A DNA stretch of 29,371 nt from MnTg04 sp036443455 (lineage in GTDB: Bacteria > Pseudomonadota > Gammaproteobacteria > Steroidobacterales > MnTg04), in contig JAZFYI010000171.1 of the NCBI GenBank assembly GCA_036443455.1, forward strand, positions 1 to 29,371. The letters are read 5' to 3'. The notes beneath the pieces are model-generated. The model did not search any database. It saw nothing but the letters and a program-made list of their open reading frames with translations, and had not been told where the DNA came from. Each line of letters opens with the position of its first letter. Position 1 is the first letter of the stretch. Of this stretch, positions 1-7,923 are shown in pieces. Position numbers and translations under genes: made by a program.

Positions 1-174
1 TCGCGCATAATCCCGTTCGGAAATGATGCCTACCAGTGATTCGTCCTGCAAAACCACGAGCGCACCGATTCCCTTCTCTGCCATCAGGTGGATCGCGTCG
101 TAAACCGAAGCATCGGGTCCGATCGACCAGATATCATGACCCTTGCCGTGTAATAGATGGCTCACTGTGTTCAT
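1..174 (-). CDS. CBS-domain protein (C-terminus cut by window edge)
   Basis: Reading the minus strand from ATG at 174 gives 58 codons running off the left edge. The peptide starts MNTVSHLLHGKGHDIWSIGP and continues through a hydrophobic GIGALVVL strand and VGIISERDYAR. This is the classic first half of a CBS domain: a 'P-x-x-x-V-x-x-A' helix, then a G-ALVV strand, then GI-SERD. Tandem CBS domains bind adenine nucleotides such as AMP, ATP or SAM and usually have a sensory or regulatory role; small two-CBS proteins of about 140 residues are common in Proteobacteria. A strong Shine-Dalgarno (AGAGGGGA, 181-188) lies 6 nt upstream of the ATG, and a promoter with a perfect -35 box lies just before it. 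Only the first CBS motif is visible, so the full domain composition is unknown. Confidence 0.85.
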   Translation of the reverse strand, partial: MNTVSHLLHGKGHDIWSIGPDASVYDAIHLMAEKGIGALVVLQDESLVGIISERDYAR

Positions 175-203
175 TGGAACTCCCCTCTACGGTTGGTTTT
201 TGT

Positions 204-231
204 ATTGTGCGATGGTCAAGACTGTTGTCAA
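204..231 (-). promoter_or_regulatory. Putative sigma-70 promoter of the CBS-domain gene
   Basis: On the minus strand a perfect -35 box TTGACA (226-231) is separated by 16 nt from CACAAT (204-209, 4 of 6 matches to TATAAT). The predicted start is near 197, giving a leader of about 22 nt that contains the Shine-Dalgarno. This suggests the CBS gene is transcribed on its own rather than only by read-through from the aminotransferase, from which it is separated by 174 bp. No gene or clear terminator hairpin was seen in the rest of 175-348. Confidence 0.5.
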
Positions 232-348
232 TCGTCGGCAATATGCCCGAGTATTTCAAGTCTAGTTCCTGACGGAGCGCTTTGCCTTGAGCCGTATCAA
301 TACGGCCGCCCGTGGTAGCGGTTGCCCGTCGAAGACGAAAGACAGGCT

Positions 349-1506
349 CTATCCCAGGGCCTGTCTGAACCGCTGGCCAATACTGCGGAGCCGTGCGATC
401 GGCTCATTGGAAAACACGATCCGCAGGTACCGGCTGCTGTTTTCACTGCCCCAATTGATCATCGGTGTCGCCGCAATTTTTCCGCGTTCGAGCAGCAGTA
501 TCGATGCGGTGGCGCCATCCATGCCAAGTGTACTGACATCGATCAGCAGCGACCAGCCGCCATGCGGTGCAATCACGTCATAATCGCTGAGTTCATCAAG
601 GAGCAGATCTCGTCGTTGTTGCCACTCGCCAACGCAATTCCGGATGCCGTTGTTTGGGTCCTGTATCGCGGCAGCCACTGCACCCATTGCGATGCCGGTC
701 TGGCAAACCACGTTGGCAATGCTGACTCGTGCGACATCGGCGATGATCTCCGCAGGCCCGACTACCCAGCCGGTGCGCCAGCCGATCATTCTATATTCCT
801 TGGATGCCGAACCGACGGTGATGGTCCGGTCGCGCATGCCGGCGAAAGATGCCGGGTGAATGACGGCAAGATCATCATAAAGAATGCTTTCCATTGCCGA
901 GTCATTGATCAGCCAGCAGTCGGCTCGCTGGCAGAATTCGGTGACCGCCTGCCACTCCTCGTTGGACAAAACTGAGCCACTTGGCATTGACGGGCTCATC
1001 ATCAGCGCGGCCTTGACCGGTCCCGGATCGATCCTGGCCAACGCATCGGTATCCAGCCGCCAGCCATCTGCAGAGGGGAGCAACGGCACAAAGCGCGGTA
1101 CGCCGCCCGCCAGGCGCACGCGGTTTATCAATCCTACGTAGATCGGGTCGGTCATCAGGACTTCGTCGCCGGATTCGAGTGTGGCGAGCAACACGTTGAG
1201 GATGCCCGCACAGCCACCGGCGCTGATCACACACTCGGTTTTCCAGTCGTAATTCTGTCCCGATGATCTCCCGACCAGATCCGCGGCCGCCTGGCGCAGC
1301 GAATCCATCCCTAAAAAGGGCAAATAGCTGTTGGCGTCGTCATCGTCGATCGCCTGTTTGGTGAAATCGAGTGCTGCCTGCGAGGGTCGCAGGTCCGTAT
1401 CCAGGTTTTCCAGCCGCAATACCTCGGGATCATCGAGGCTATCGGCCAGGTCGCCCATTTGCTCGACACCGATTCTCGTTATGTGTTTGAGGCGTGAGAC
1501 CGGCAC
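349..1506 (-). CDS. Class I/II PLP-dependent aminotransferase, atypical active site
   Basis: A 385-residue fold-type I PLP enzyme of the class I/II aminotransferase family, a usual length. The Schiff-base lysine is K236 in SASKEYRMIGWRTGW, with the phosphate-binding Arg at 244. The C-terminal substrate-carboxylate Arg is R362 in YLRIVFS, and D202 matches the Asp that pairs with the pyridine nitrogen. Two normally conserved cofactor contacts differ. The NPxNPTG motif reads SPSMPSG (171-177), putting Met at the Asn that contacts PLP O3'. The D-x-x-Y motif reads DSAM (202-205), replacing the Tyr. The substrate is unknown. GTG at 1506 is the chosen start, with a GGGGG-type Shine-Dalgarno about 7 nt upstream. 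It lies 50 bp downstream of the DUF2784 gene on the same strand and may be cotranscribed with it. Confidence 0.85.
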   Translation of the reverse strand: MPVSRLKHITRIGVEQMGDLADSLDDPEVLRLENLDTDLRPSQAALDFTKQAIDDDDANSYLPFLGMDSLRQAAADLVGRSSGQNYDWKTECVISAGGCAGILNVLLATLESGDEVLMTDPIYVGLINRVRLAGGVPRFVPLLPSADGWRLDTDALARIDPGPVKAALMMSPSMPSGSVLSNEEWQAVTEFCQRADCWLINDSAMESILYDDLAVIHPASFAGMRDRTITVGSASKEYRMIGWRTGWVVGPAEIIADVARVSIANVVCQTGIAMGAVAAAIQDPNNGIRNCVGEWQQRRDLLLDELSDYDVIAPHGGWSLLIDVSTLGMDGATASILLLERGKIAATPMINWGSENSSRYLRIVFSNEPIARLRSIGQRFRQALG

Positions 1507-1556
1507 GACACTTACCCCCGATTGGAAACAGCATGTTATCAGAAACGCTAACGCGG

Positions 1557-1937
1557 TTATTTTCGTCTTGACTTGCGGTGTCGATGAATCACCCAGCCAT
1601 AGATCACGGCATTGAGCAGAATCACCATGCCGGCAAACCCGAATTGCAACTCGCGGGTCAGACCATCCGGGTAGATGACCGGGTAAAGATAATGCTCGAT
1701 AAAACTCTCGCTATAGCCGGAATCGCCAGCGGCGCGCCGGAGCCAGACTTCGATCGTCGTTAGCGGGCAAAGTCGCCCGGTGATTTCGACAAATGCGCCC
1801 CAGGCGGCGGCCGGGATATGGATAGCGGGAGCCCAGCGGAAGCGCAATGTGAACAAGCCGCCGGTCAACACAAATACGATAAACAGGAAGTGGAAAACCA
1901 GGAAAAAATCAGCGGCGATACTGTATATCATTCCCAT
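1557..1937 (-). CDS. DUF2784 family small integral membrane protein
   Basis: Start ATG at 1937 (MGMIYSIAADFF) gives 126 residues. A longer in-frame ATG at 2009 would overlap the preceding gene and adds a non-hydrophobic stretch, so it was not chosen. The protein has about three hydrophobic segments: FFLVFHFLFIVFVLTGGLF near the N-terminus, a middle IPAAAWGAFVEITG and FGFAGMVILLNAVIYGWVI near the C-terminus. It carries the DUF2784 hallmarks GRLCPLTTIE, LRRAAGDSGYSESFIEHYLYP and a basic tail (RHRKSRRK). The family is a conserved inner-membrane protein of unknown function. It sits 22 bp after the DUF1801 gene and before the aminotransferase, all on the minus strand. Confidence 0.85.
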   Translation of the reverse strand: MGMIYSIAADFFLVFHFLFIVFVLTGGLFTLRFRWAPAIHIPAAAWGAFVEITGRLCPLTTIEVWLRRAAGDSGYSESFIEHYLYPVIYPDGLTRELQFGFAGMVILLNAVIYGWVIHRHRKSRRK

Positions 1938-1959
1938 GTGCGAACTCGTCAAACAAAGC

Positions 1960-2382
1960 TCAGGTGCAGGTATACATTTCGGCCATGTCGCGGACCGAGT
2001 TCGCGACAAGCTCTTCCAGCACCTTCCAGTCGATGTCGTCGGGGTTCTGGATATACAGGCAGGACTTGCCGGTTTTGTGTTTGCCGAGACGCTTCATTAA
2101 TGCCTCGTAGTGGTCGAAGCCGGGCATAATATATACGGTCAGATCCCGTTTGCGCGGCGAGAAGCCGGTAACGAACCAGTCACCTTCGCGACCACTGGCA
2201 TATTTATAGTGATATCTGCCAAAACCGACCATACTGGTGCCCCACAACTCGGCTTTCTTACCGGTGATTTTTTTCATCAGCGCGTTCAGTTTGCGACAGC
2301 TCTTGCGCATACCGTCGTCGTCGACTTGCCTGATAAATTCAGCGACGCTGGCCTTGTTTGCCTGAGTTTTCAGTTTGGCCAT
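1960..2382 (-). CDS. DUF1801 domain-containing protein
   Basis: A 140-residue soluble protein. It shows the DUF1801 (YdhG-like) pattern: a helical start (SVAEFIRQVDD), then KLNALMKKITGKKAELWGTSMVGFGRYHYKY, then GREGDWFVTGFSPRKRDLTVYIMPG, and a C-terminal KTGKSCLYIQNPDDIDWKVLEELV. The fold is known from structural genomics; the molecular function is not established, although iron-chaperone-like proteins share it. The start ATG at 2382 matches the family start. The best Shine-Dalgarno-like run (AAGGA) is about 15 nt upstream, which is unusually far. It is the first gene of a minus-strand set with DUF2784 and the aminotransferase. Confidence 0.88.
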   Translation of the reverse strand: MAKLKTQANKASVAEFIRQVDDDGMRKSCRKLNALMKKITGKKAELWGTSMVGFGRYHYKYASGREGDWFVTGFSPRKRDLTVYIMPGFDHYEALMKRLGKHKTGKSCLYIQNPDDIDWKVLEELVANSVRDMAEMYTCT

Positions 2383-2510
2383 TTGAGTTTCAAGTTTTCC
2401 TTGGTACGAGAATCTAATCTAAAGTGTACGCTTGGCCGACCAATACATTGATCAAAGCAGAATATCCATGATTCTGCACGATTTTTCCACGCAATATGGC
2501 CGTGTTTTAC

Positions 2511-2538
2511 TTGCGATTTCTGGCCAAGTGGATAGAGT
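2511..2538 (+). promoter_or_regulatory. Putative promoter of the SRP RNA gene
   Basis: TTGCGA (2511-2516, 4 of 6 to TTGACA) is followed after 16 nt by TAGAGT (2533-2538, 4 of 6 to TATAAT). The SRP RNA 5' end inferred from helix pairing, about 2546, is 8 nt past the -10 box, as expected for a start site. Nothing else is visible in 2383-2510 between the divergent DUF1801 gene and this promoter. A similar pair of sequence blocks occurs at 16448-16474. Confidence 0.45.
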
Positions 2539-2545
2539 TTCATCC

Positions 2546-2653
<108 letters not shown>

Positions 2654-2699
2654 CTTTGTCATATTATTGATGTTTTCAGGAAGAGTTGCTTAAAAAACA

Positions 2700-4316
2700 A
2701 TGGCTTACCTAGTATTGGCCCGCAAATGGCGGCCCCGGAAATTTGCTGAGCTGGTCGGTCAGGATCATGTCGTACGGGCCTTGATCAATGCGCTGGATCG
2801 CGATCAGTTGCATCACGCTTACTTGTTTACCGGTACCCGCGGCGTGGGCAAGACCACGATCGCGAGAATTTTCGCGAAGGCGCTGAACTGCGAGCAGGGG
2901 GTCAGTTCCACACCGTGCGGCGAATGCACCTCCTGCCTGGAAATCGATGAGGGCCGCTTTATCGACCTGATCGAAGTGGACGCCGCCTCGAACCGAAAGG
3001 TGGAGGAAACCCGCGAGTTGCTGGATAACGTCCAGTATTCGCCGGCACGGGGCCGCTACAAGGTTTACCTGATCGACGAAATCCACATGTTGTCGAAGCA
3101 TTCTTTCAATGCCTTGCTAAAAACCCTGGAAGAGCCGCCACCGCATGTGAAATTCTTGCTGGCGACTACCGAACCGCAAAAACTGCCGATCACCGTGATT
3201 TCGAGATGCCTGCAGTTCAATCTCAAGCGCCTGCCGGTGGCGTCGATCGAGGAACGGTTGAAGCTGATCGCCAAAGAGGAAAAGATCCAGGCGGAAGCGG
3301 GTGGTCTGCGGCTGTTGGCGGATGCGGCCGATGGCAGCATGCGTGACGCGCTGAGCCTGATGGACCAGGTCATCGCTTTTGGCGACGACGACATCACCGA
3401 GGCCGATACGCGGCTGATGCTTGGCACGATTCCCCGGGAGCAGGTTCTCAAGCTGCTTTATTTGCTGGCCAACAAGGATGGGCCCGGTCTGCTTGCGCAC
3501 ATTGCCGTCATGGACGAATTGACGCCGGATTACAGCGATGTCCTGGATGAGTTGCTGGGGCTTTTGAAGACCCTGGCGCTGGCCCAGGTCGTGCCCGAGG
3601 CGGCCGCGGGCGCGGAGGGTATCGGCGAGCTGACCGGCCTGATCGCACCTGAAGATGTGCAGCTTTTCTATGATATCGGGGTCAAAGGCCGGGCCAGCGT
3701 CGTGCAATTGCCCGATCCACGCGCCGCTTTCGAGATGCTGATGGTCCGCATGCTGGTGTTTTCACCGGTTGCCGATACCGAACCGGGTGATGGGCGGATC
3801 ATCCCGATCGGTGACAGTGGGGCCGTCGCCAGTACCGCCAAAGCTTTCGCAGACGAGGGGTCTGGCGGGAAACAGGCAGTCGATTGGCAGGACGAGCCGA
3901 AAGTCAGGGCCGTTGGGCAAGCCGCGGATGAGCTGACACACGAGGACTGGGCCGCGCTGGTCGGAAAATTGCCGATCAGTGGCGCGACCAGACAACTGGC
4001 TTCGAATTGCGAGCTGGACCGCCAGGAGGAGGGCGCCGTGTGGCTGCGTCTCGCCCCTGAAGCTGCCAGCATGCTGACCGATCAGTTGAAGAAACGCCTG
4101 CAAAAGAGCCTGGCCGATTATTTTGCGCGCGATCTGAAGCTGCATATCGAGACCGGCGAGACTCGGTCCGAAACACTGGCCGGTCGCAGGGGTCGGGAAG
4201 CGATCGAGAAACAACGTGCCGCCGAAAAGTCCATCGCCAACGACCCGAACGTTCGGGCGATGCAGGAAGCATTCGACGCATCGGTCCAGGATGGTTCGGT
4301 CCAGCCACTGGACTGA
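2700..4316 (+). CDS. dnaX: DNA polymerase III subunit tau (gamma/tau)
   Basis: The clamp-loader ATPase subunit that loads the beta clamp and organises the replisome. It is 538 residues, shorter than the 643 of E. coli. Visible are Walker A GTRGVGKT (45-52), the zinc-module cysteines C64, C73, C76 and C79, Walker B YLIDEIHM (123-130), the sensor 1 region ATTEPQKLP (155-163), the SRC arginine finger (168-170) and sensor 2 GSMRDALSLMDQ (212-223). The C-terminus NDPNVRAMQEAFDASVQDG resembles the end of tau that binds the polymerase alpha subunit, so the full-length product is tau. The A AAA AAG slippery heptamer that makes gamma in E. coli was not found. It starts 47 bp after the SRP RNA and is followed by ybaB and recR. 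Confidence 0.96.
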   Translation: MAYLVLARKWRPRKFAELVGQDHVVRALINALDRDQLHHAYLFTGTRGVGKTTIARIFAKALNCEQGVSSTPCGECTSCLEIDEGRFIDLIEVDAASNRKVEETRELLDNVQYSPARGRYKVYLIDEIHMLSKHSFNALLKTLEEPPPHVKFLLATTEPQKLPITVISRCLQFNLKRLPVASIEERLKLIAKEEKIQAEAGGLRLLADAADGSMRDALSLMDQVIAFGDDDITEADTRLMLGTIPREQVLKLLYLLANKDGPGLLAHIAVMDELTPDYSDVLDELLGLLKTLALAQVVPEAAAGAEGIGELTGLIAPEDVQLFYDIGVKGRASVVQLPDPRAAFEMLMVRMLVFSPVADTEPGDGRIIPIGDSGAVASTAKAFADEGSGGKQAVDWQDEPKVRAVGQAADELTHEDWAALVGKLPISGATRQLASNCELDRQEEGAVWLRLAPEAASMLTDQLKKRLQKSLADYFARDLKLHIETGETRSETLAGRRGREAIEKQRAAEKSIANDPNVRAMQEAFDASVQDGSVQPLD

Positions 4317-4354
4317 GCGGGTCGAACTTTTTGTTTTGAGAGTGGAGTGAGTGA

Positions 4355-4678
4355 ATGAAAGCGCAGCTTGGACAGCTCATGCGGCAGGCGCAGCAAATGC
4401 AGGAGAACCTGAAAAAGGCTCAGGACGAACTCGGTCAGCTCGAGGTGACCGGTGAATCCGGTGGTGGCATGGTCAAGGTGACTATGAGCTGCAAGCACGA
4501 TGTCAGGCGGGTGGATATCGATCCCGGTCTGCTCGATGACGATAAGGACATGCTGGAAGACCTGGTCGCGGCCGCGGTAAACGACGCCTGCCGGAAAGTC
4601 GAAAAAACCACGCAGGAAAAAATGTCGGGTCTGGCCGGTGGCATGGGTTTGCCGCCCGGCATCAACCTGCCGTTCTGA
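4355..4678 (+). CDS. ybaB: YbaB/EbfC nucleoid-associated protein
   Basis: A 107-residue DNA-binding, nucleoid-associated protein of the YbaB/EbfC family, normally a tweezer-shaped dimer. The amphipathic N-terminal helix with LMRQAQQMQENLKKAQDEL is characteristic. So are EVTGESGGGMVKVTMSCKHD (the family's G-GGGxVxVxxxG/C-like strand), a central DPGLLDDDKDMLEDLVAAAVNDA and a Gly/Pro-rich C-terminal tail ending PPGINLPF. GGAG lies about 7 nt before the ATG. The gene stands between dnaX and recR, its conserved location in Proteobacteria, with 38 bp and 16 bp spacings that imply one operon. Confidence 0.95.
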   Translation: MKAQLGQLMRQAQQMQENLKKAQDELGQLEVTGESGGGMVKVTMSCKHDVRRVDIDPGLLDDDKDMLEDLVAAAVNDACRKVEKTTQEKMSGLAGGMGLPPGINLPF

Positions 4679-4694
4679 TCCTGTCCGTGCTGCA

Positions 4695-5294
4695 ATGATC
4701 TACAGTCCCTTACTGGTTCGCCTGATGGATACCCTGCGTTGCCTGCCCGGTGTCGGGCCGCGTACCGCCCAGCGCATGGCCTTCCAGTTGCTGGAACGCG
4801 AGCGCGATAACGGGCGGGCGCTGGCCGCCGCGCTGGTCGAGGCGATGGACAAGATCGGCCACTGTCAACGTTGCCGCATGTTGACCGAGGCGACCACTTG
4901 CTCGATTTGCGAATCGCACCAGCGAGACAAAAGTCTGCTCTGTGTCGTGGAGACGCCGGCCGATGTCGCGGCGATCGAGCAATCCGCCGGCTACAGCGGT
5001 TTGTATTTTGTGCTGATGGGGCATCTTTCCCCGCTGGATGGCATCGGTCCGGAAGAACTGGGGCTGAAACAACTGGAAGCCTTGCTCGCCGAGGGCGAGA
5101 TCGAGGAAATCGTGCTGGCCACCAATCCCACCGTGGAGGGCGAGGCGACCGCGCATTTCGTCGCCGAACTGGCGGCACGGCACAAGGTCAAGGCCAGCCG
5201 GATCGCCCACGGCGTACCGATGGGCGGTGAGTTGGAGTATGTGGATTCGAGTACAATTTCACACGCGATCAGCGGGCGCCAGGTGATGAATTAG
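4695..5294 (+). CDS. recR: Recombination mediator protein RecR
   Basis: RecR works with RecO (and RecF) to load RecA on SSB-coated single-stranded DNA during gap repair. At 199 residues it is the usual length. It has an N-terminal helix-hairpin-helix (LRCLPGVGPRTAQRMAF, 14-30), a Cys4 zinc finger (C57, C60, C69, C72), a Toprim domain starting at LLCVVETPADVAAIE (81-95) and the terminal RIAHGVPMGGELEYVDSST block (169-187). The start at 4695 was chosen over an upstream in-frame ATG at 4638, because the latter overlaps ybaB and adds residues absent from the family. No clear Shine-Dalgarno precedes it, consistent with translational coupling to ybaB 16 bp upstream. Confidence 0.96.
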   Translation: MIYSPLLVRLMDTLRCLPGVGPRTAQRMAFQLLERERDNGRALAAALVEAMDKIGHCQRCRMLTEATTCSICESHQRDKSLLCVVETPADVAAIEQSAGYSGLYFVLMGHLSPLDGIGPEELGLKQLEALLAEGEIEEIVLATNPTVEGEATAHFVAELAARHKVKASRIAHGVPMGGELEYVDSSTISHAISGRQVMN

Positions 5295-5321
5295 GCCGGC
5301 GTGCGGCCAAGGGAAACGGAT

Positions 5322-5669
5322 ATGAGCGAGGATTGTATTTTTTGCAAGATGGTCAGCGGTGAAATCAAGCCGGACATCGTTTATGAGACCGACAATGTGC
5401 TGGCGTTTCGCGATCTCAACCCGCAGGCGCCGACGCATGTGCTGCTGATCCCCCGGCAGCACATCGCGACGCTGGATGAACTGCAGGAAGCGGATTCGGA
5501 CCTGATCGGCGAGATCGTGCTGGCGGCGACGGAAGTGGCAAGAAAAGAGGGTATCGCCGAACGCGGTTACCGGCTGGTGGTCAATCACCGGGCCGATGGC
5601 GGACAAACCGTCTTTCACCTCCATTACCACCTGCTCGGTGGCCGCGTGATGAACTGGCCGCCGGGTTGA
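5322..5669 (+). CDS. hinT: HIT-family purine nucleoside phosphoramidase (HinT-like)
   Basis: A 115-residue histidine-triad protein that hydrolyses adenosine phosphoramidates and acyl-adenylates. The N-terminal DCIFCKMVSGEI with a CxxC pair (C5, C8) and the strand NVLAFRDLNPQAPTHVLLIP are typical of the HinT branch. The catalytic triad is H99-x-H101-x-H103 in VFHLHYHLLGG. ATG at 5322 is preferred to one at 5301 because AGGGA lies about 7 nt upstream and the family starts there. It follows recR by 27 bp, so probably shares its transcript, and ends only 7 bp from the convergent rsgA stop. Confidence 0.93.
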   Translation: MSEDCIFCKMVSGEIKPDIVYETDNVLAFRDLNPQAPTHVLLIPRQHIATLDELQEADSDLIGEIVLAATEVARKEGIAERGYRLVVNHRADGGQTVFHLHYHLLGGRVMNWPPG

Positions 5670-5676
5670 CAGCGGC

Positions 5677-6597
5677 TCAACCTGCAGCGTTTTCCTTCAA
5701 TTTCCGCATCAGGTGCAGCAGTTCACGGTAACTGCGATAACGCCTGGCGCTGATTTCGCCGTTGTCCACGGCGGCCCTGACTCCGCATTGGGGTTCTTTA
5801 AGGTGCAGACAGTCGTTGAAGCGGCATTGGCGCACCGCCTCGTCAAACTCGGGGAAACCAAAATCGACCCGTTTGAGTTCCGTCGGCGGTGGCGCAAAAT
5901 CGCGCACGCCGGGCGAGTCGATGATTTCGCCGCCGCCTGGCAGGTGGTGCAGTATCGCCGTGCTGGTCGTGTGCTTGCCTTCGCCGCTGCCCTCGGACAG
6001 CGTTTGCGTGGCGACGGCAAGCCCCGGGATCAGCGTATTGCTCAGTGACGATTTGCCGACCCCCGATTGCCCGACCAGCACGCTGGTGTGACCGCTTAAC
6101 GCCGTTGCCAGCAGCTCCATCGATGCACTCGTTTTTGCACTGACCGAAACGACCGGGTAACCGATGGTTTGGTATTCGCCGGCCAGGCCGACGCTGCCCA
6201 GGTCCGATTTGTTGCAGACCACCAGGCTGTCGGCGCCCATCAATCGAGCCGCGGCCAGGTAGCGGTCGGCGAGAAACTCGTCAACCGGCGGTGTAGGCGC
6301 GATCACGACGACCAGCTGGCTGATGTTGGCGGCCAGGATTTCAACCCGGCCGCGGCTGTCGGGACGCCGCAGTTCGTTGCGGCGGGTTGTGATCGCGGTC
6401 ACCACGCCGTTTTGGCTGTCGGGATACCACTCGACGCGGTCCCCGCAAACCGCTTTCAGCCGCCGTCCCTTGAGCTGGCAATTCAGCCGCTTGCGCTGCT
6501 CGTCCTCGACCAGGACCCGCCTGCCATAGCTTGCGACCACGCGGCCCGGTCTGGATTCCGGGTGAGGTTTGCGCTGGCGGCGGCCGGCCTCAGGCAT
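5677..6597 (-). CDS. rsgA: Ribosome small-subunit-dependent GTPase A
   Basis: A circularly permuted GTPase that acts late in 30S subunit maturation. It is 306 residues, slightly shorter than the 350 of E. coli. Motif order confirms the permutation: an OB-fold N-terminus (about 17-75), G4 NKSD (129-132), G5 SAKT (153-156), G1 P-loop GQSGVGKS (176-183), the switch GKHTT (207-211) and G3 DSPG (227-230). The C-terminal zinc motif is C258, C263, H265 and C271. The start ATG lies inside the end of the upstream protease gene (8-bp overlap), so the two are translationally coupled. In E. coli rsgA is also divergent from orn; here a protease gene sits between them. Confidence 0.95.
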   Translation of the reverse strand: MPEAGRRQRKPHPESRPGRVVASYGRRVLVEDEQRKRLNCQLKGRRLKAVCGDRVEWYPDSQNGVVTAITTRRNELRRPDSRGRVEILAANISQLVVVIAPTPPVDEFLADRYLAAARLMGADSLVVCNKSDLGSVGLAGEYQTIGYPVVSVSAKTSASMELLATALSGHTSVLVGQSGVGKSSLSNTLIPGLAVATQTLSEGSGEGKHTTSTAILHHLPGGGEIIDSPGVRDFAPPPTELKRVDFGFPEFDEAVRQCRFNDCLHLKEPQCGVRAAVDNGEISARRYRSYRELLHLMRKLKENAAG

Positions 6598-7840
6598 CGC
6601 CGGCGATTTGTTGCAGCCGGGCCACGCGCACCGGCGCCGGTGGGTGGGAGTCGTAAAACAGCGAATGCAGGCTGTCGGGTGTCAACGTCGTCGCGTTATC
6701 GCGGTACAGTTTGACCAGTGCAACGGCGAGCAGCGAGGCGTCGCTTTGCGCCACCGCATAGGCATCCGCCTCGAATTCGTGGCGGCGGGACAGCCAGCTG
6801 CCCAGCGGCGTAAAGACGAAAGTAAAGACAGGCAGGACGAAAATAAACAGCAGCAAGGCCGCAGTATCGGATGCCTGGGCTACGCCCAGCGCCGAATAAA
6901 ACCAGGGCTGCAACGTAAGCCAGCCGAGCAATGCGAGACCGGCGAGACCGATGGCCATGCTCAGAAGCATGCGTTTGCGGACGTGGTTCAGGCGAAAATG
7001 CCCCAGTTCATGGGCGAGAACCGCCTCGACCTCGGCTGGCTCGAGCCGGTTGATCAGCGTGTCGAAGAACACGATGCGTTTGTTGTTGCCCAGACCGGTG
7101 AAATAGGCATTCCCGTGACTGGATCGACGCGAGCCATCCATGACGAATATGCCCTTGCTGCGAAACCCGCATCGGATCATCAGTTGTTCGATGCGCAGCC
7201 TGAGTTGTTCGTCCGCAAGCGGCGTGAACTTGTTGAAAATCGGCGCGATAACGGTCGGGTAGGCCCAGGTCAGCAGCAAGGTGAAAGAGGTCCATACGAC
7301 CCACGCATAAAACCACCACTGCGAACCCGCCCGGTCCATCAGCCATAAAATGGCCGCGATCAGCGGGCCGCCCAGCAGCAGCAGCAGCAGCCAGCCCTTG
7401 ACCAGGTCGCCAAGGAAGGTGGCAAGCGTGGTGCGGTTAAAGTCGAACCGGGCCTCTATGGCAAAGGTCGAATACGCGGATAACGGCAGGCTCAGCAAGC
7501 TGACGATAAAAAATACGCTGACGCTGGCAGCCGTACCCGCAATCACCGCGTTCAGGCCGAGACCGTCCCAGAAACCCAGCACCAGGCTCAGACCGCCGGC
7601 GATGGTCCAACCCAGCAGCACCAACATATCGATGACGGTATCCAGCATACCCAGGCGCACACGGGCCGCTGAGTAATCCGCGGCTTTCCGGTGGTCTTCA
7701 AGCGTGATGATGTCGGCGAATGGTTTTGGCACCTCATCGCGATGTTCGCGAACGCTGGCGATTTGGCGTTGCGCGAGAAACAGCCGCAAAATCGTCACCA
7801 GCGCAAGGAAAAACAGGAACAAGCCGGTAAACCAGTGCAT
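6590..7840 (-). CDS. M48 family membrane metalloprotease (Ste24-like)
   Basis: A 416-residue zinc endopeptidase embedded in the inner membrane. The catalytic motif is HELGH (277-281). The third zinc ligand is probably E355 in SRRHEFEADAYA, which matches the Ste24 SRxxExxAD pattern. The C-terminal SHPPAPVRVARLQ is the family's THP-x-x-x-R helix. There are about six hydrophobic segments, including one rich in leucine (150-156) and two after the HELGH helix, as in CAAX-protease Ste24 homologues. Prokaryotic members are thought to degrade or process membrane proteins; the substrate is not known. It is cotranscribed with rsgA, which it overlaps, and is divergent from orn across an 83-bp gap. Confidence 0.92.
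   Translation of the reverse strand: MHWFTGLFLFFLALVTILRLFLAQRQIASVREHRDEVPKPFADIITLEDHRKAADYSAARVRLGMLDTVIDMLVLLGWTIAGGLSLVLGFWDGLGLNAVIAGTAASVSVFFIVSLLSLPLSAYSTFAIEARFDFNRTTLATFLGDLVKGWLLLLLLGGPLIAAILWLMDRAGSQWWFYAWVVWTSFTLLLTWAYPTVIAPIFNKFTPLADEQLRLRIEQLMIRCGFRSKGIFVMDGSRRSSHGNAYFTGLGNNKRIVFFDTLINRLEPAEVEAVLAHELGHFRLNHVRKRMLLSMAIGLAGLALLGWLTLQPWFYSALGVAQASDTAALLLFIFVLPVFTFVFTPLGSWLSRRHEFEADAYAVAQSDASLLAVALVKLYRDNATTLTPDSLHSLFYDSHPPAPVRVARLQQIAGDA
7373..7390. repeat. Six perfect CAG (CTG) triplets inside the M48 protease gene
   Basis: Eighteen nucleotides of uninterrupted CAG on the plus strand encode consecutive leucines (CTG codons) of a membrane segment of the protease. It is a short in-frame microsatellite. 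Copy-number slippage would lengthen or shorten the helix by whole residues rather than break the gene. It is probably just the result of biased Leu codon use. Confidence 0.8.
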
Positions 7841-7883
7841 TTTTGTGTCCGCTCCTTCGATCAGCGCGGCACAGCTTAGCCTT

Positions 7884-7892
7884 TGCTAGAAT
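7884..7892 (+). promoter_or_regulatory. Extended -10 promoter element of orn
   Basis: TG-C-TAGAAT (TG at 7884-7885, -10 at 7887-7892) is an extended -10 with 5 of 6 matches to TATAAT. No good -35 box stands at normal spacing, which is usual for extended -10 promoters. A start near 7899 would leave a leader of about 25 nt holding the AAGGA Shine-Dalgarno before the orn ATG at 7924. Confidence 0.5.
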
Positions 7893-7923
7893 TGGCCGCA
7901 AGCTATGGAACAAGGACAAAAAT

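Noticed and set aside
1507..1556. Separate promoter for the aminotransferase
   Set aside because: A TGATAA-like box exists on the minus strand but no -35 at usable spacing; read-through from the DUF1801/DUF2784 genes is as likely.
7373..7390. CAG triplet run as a phase-variation tract
   Set aside because: Changes in whole triplets keep the frame, and six units is short; a switching role is not supported.
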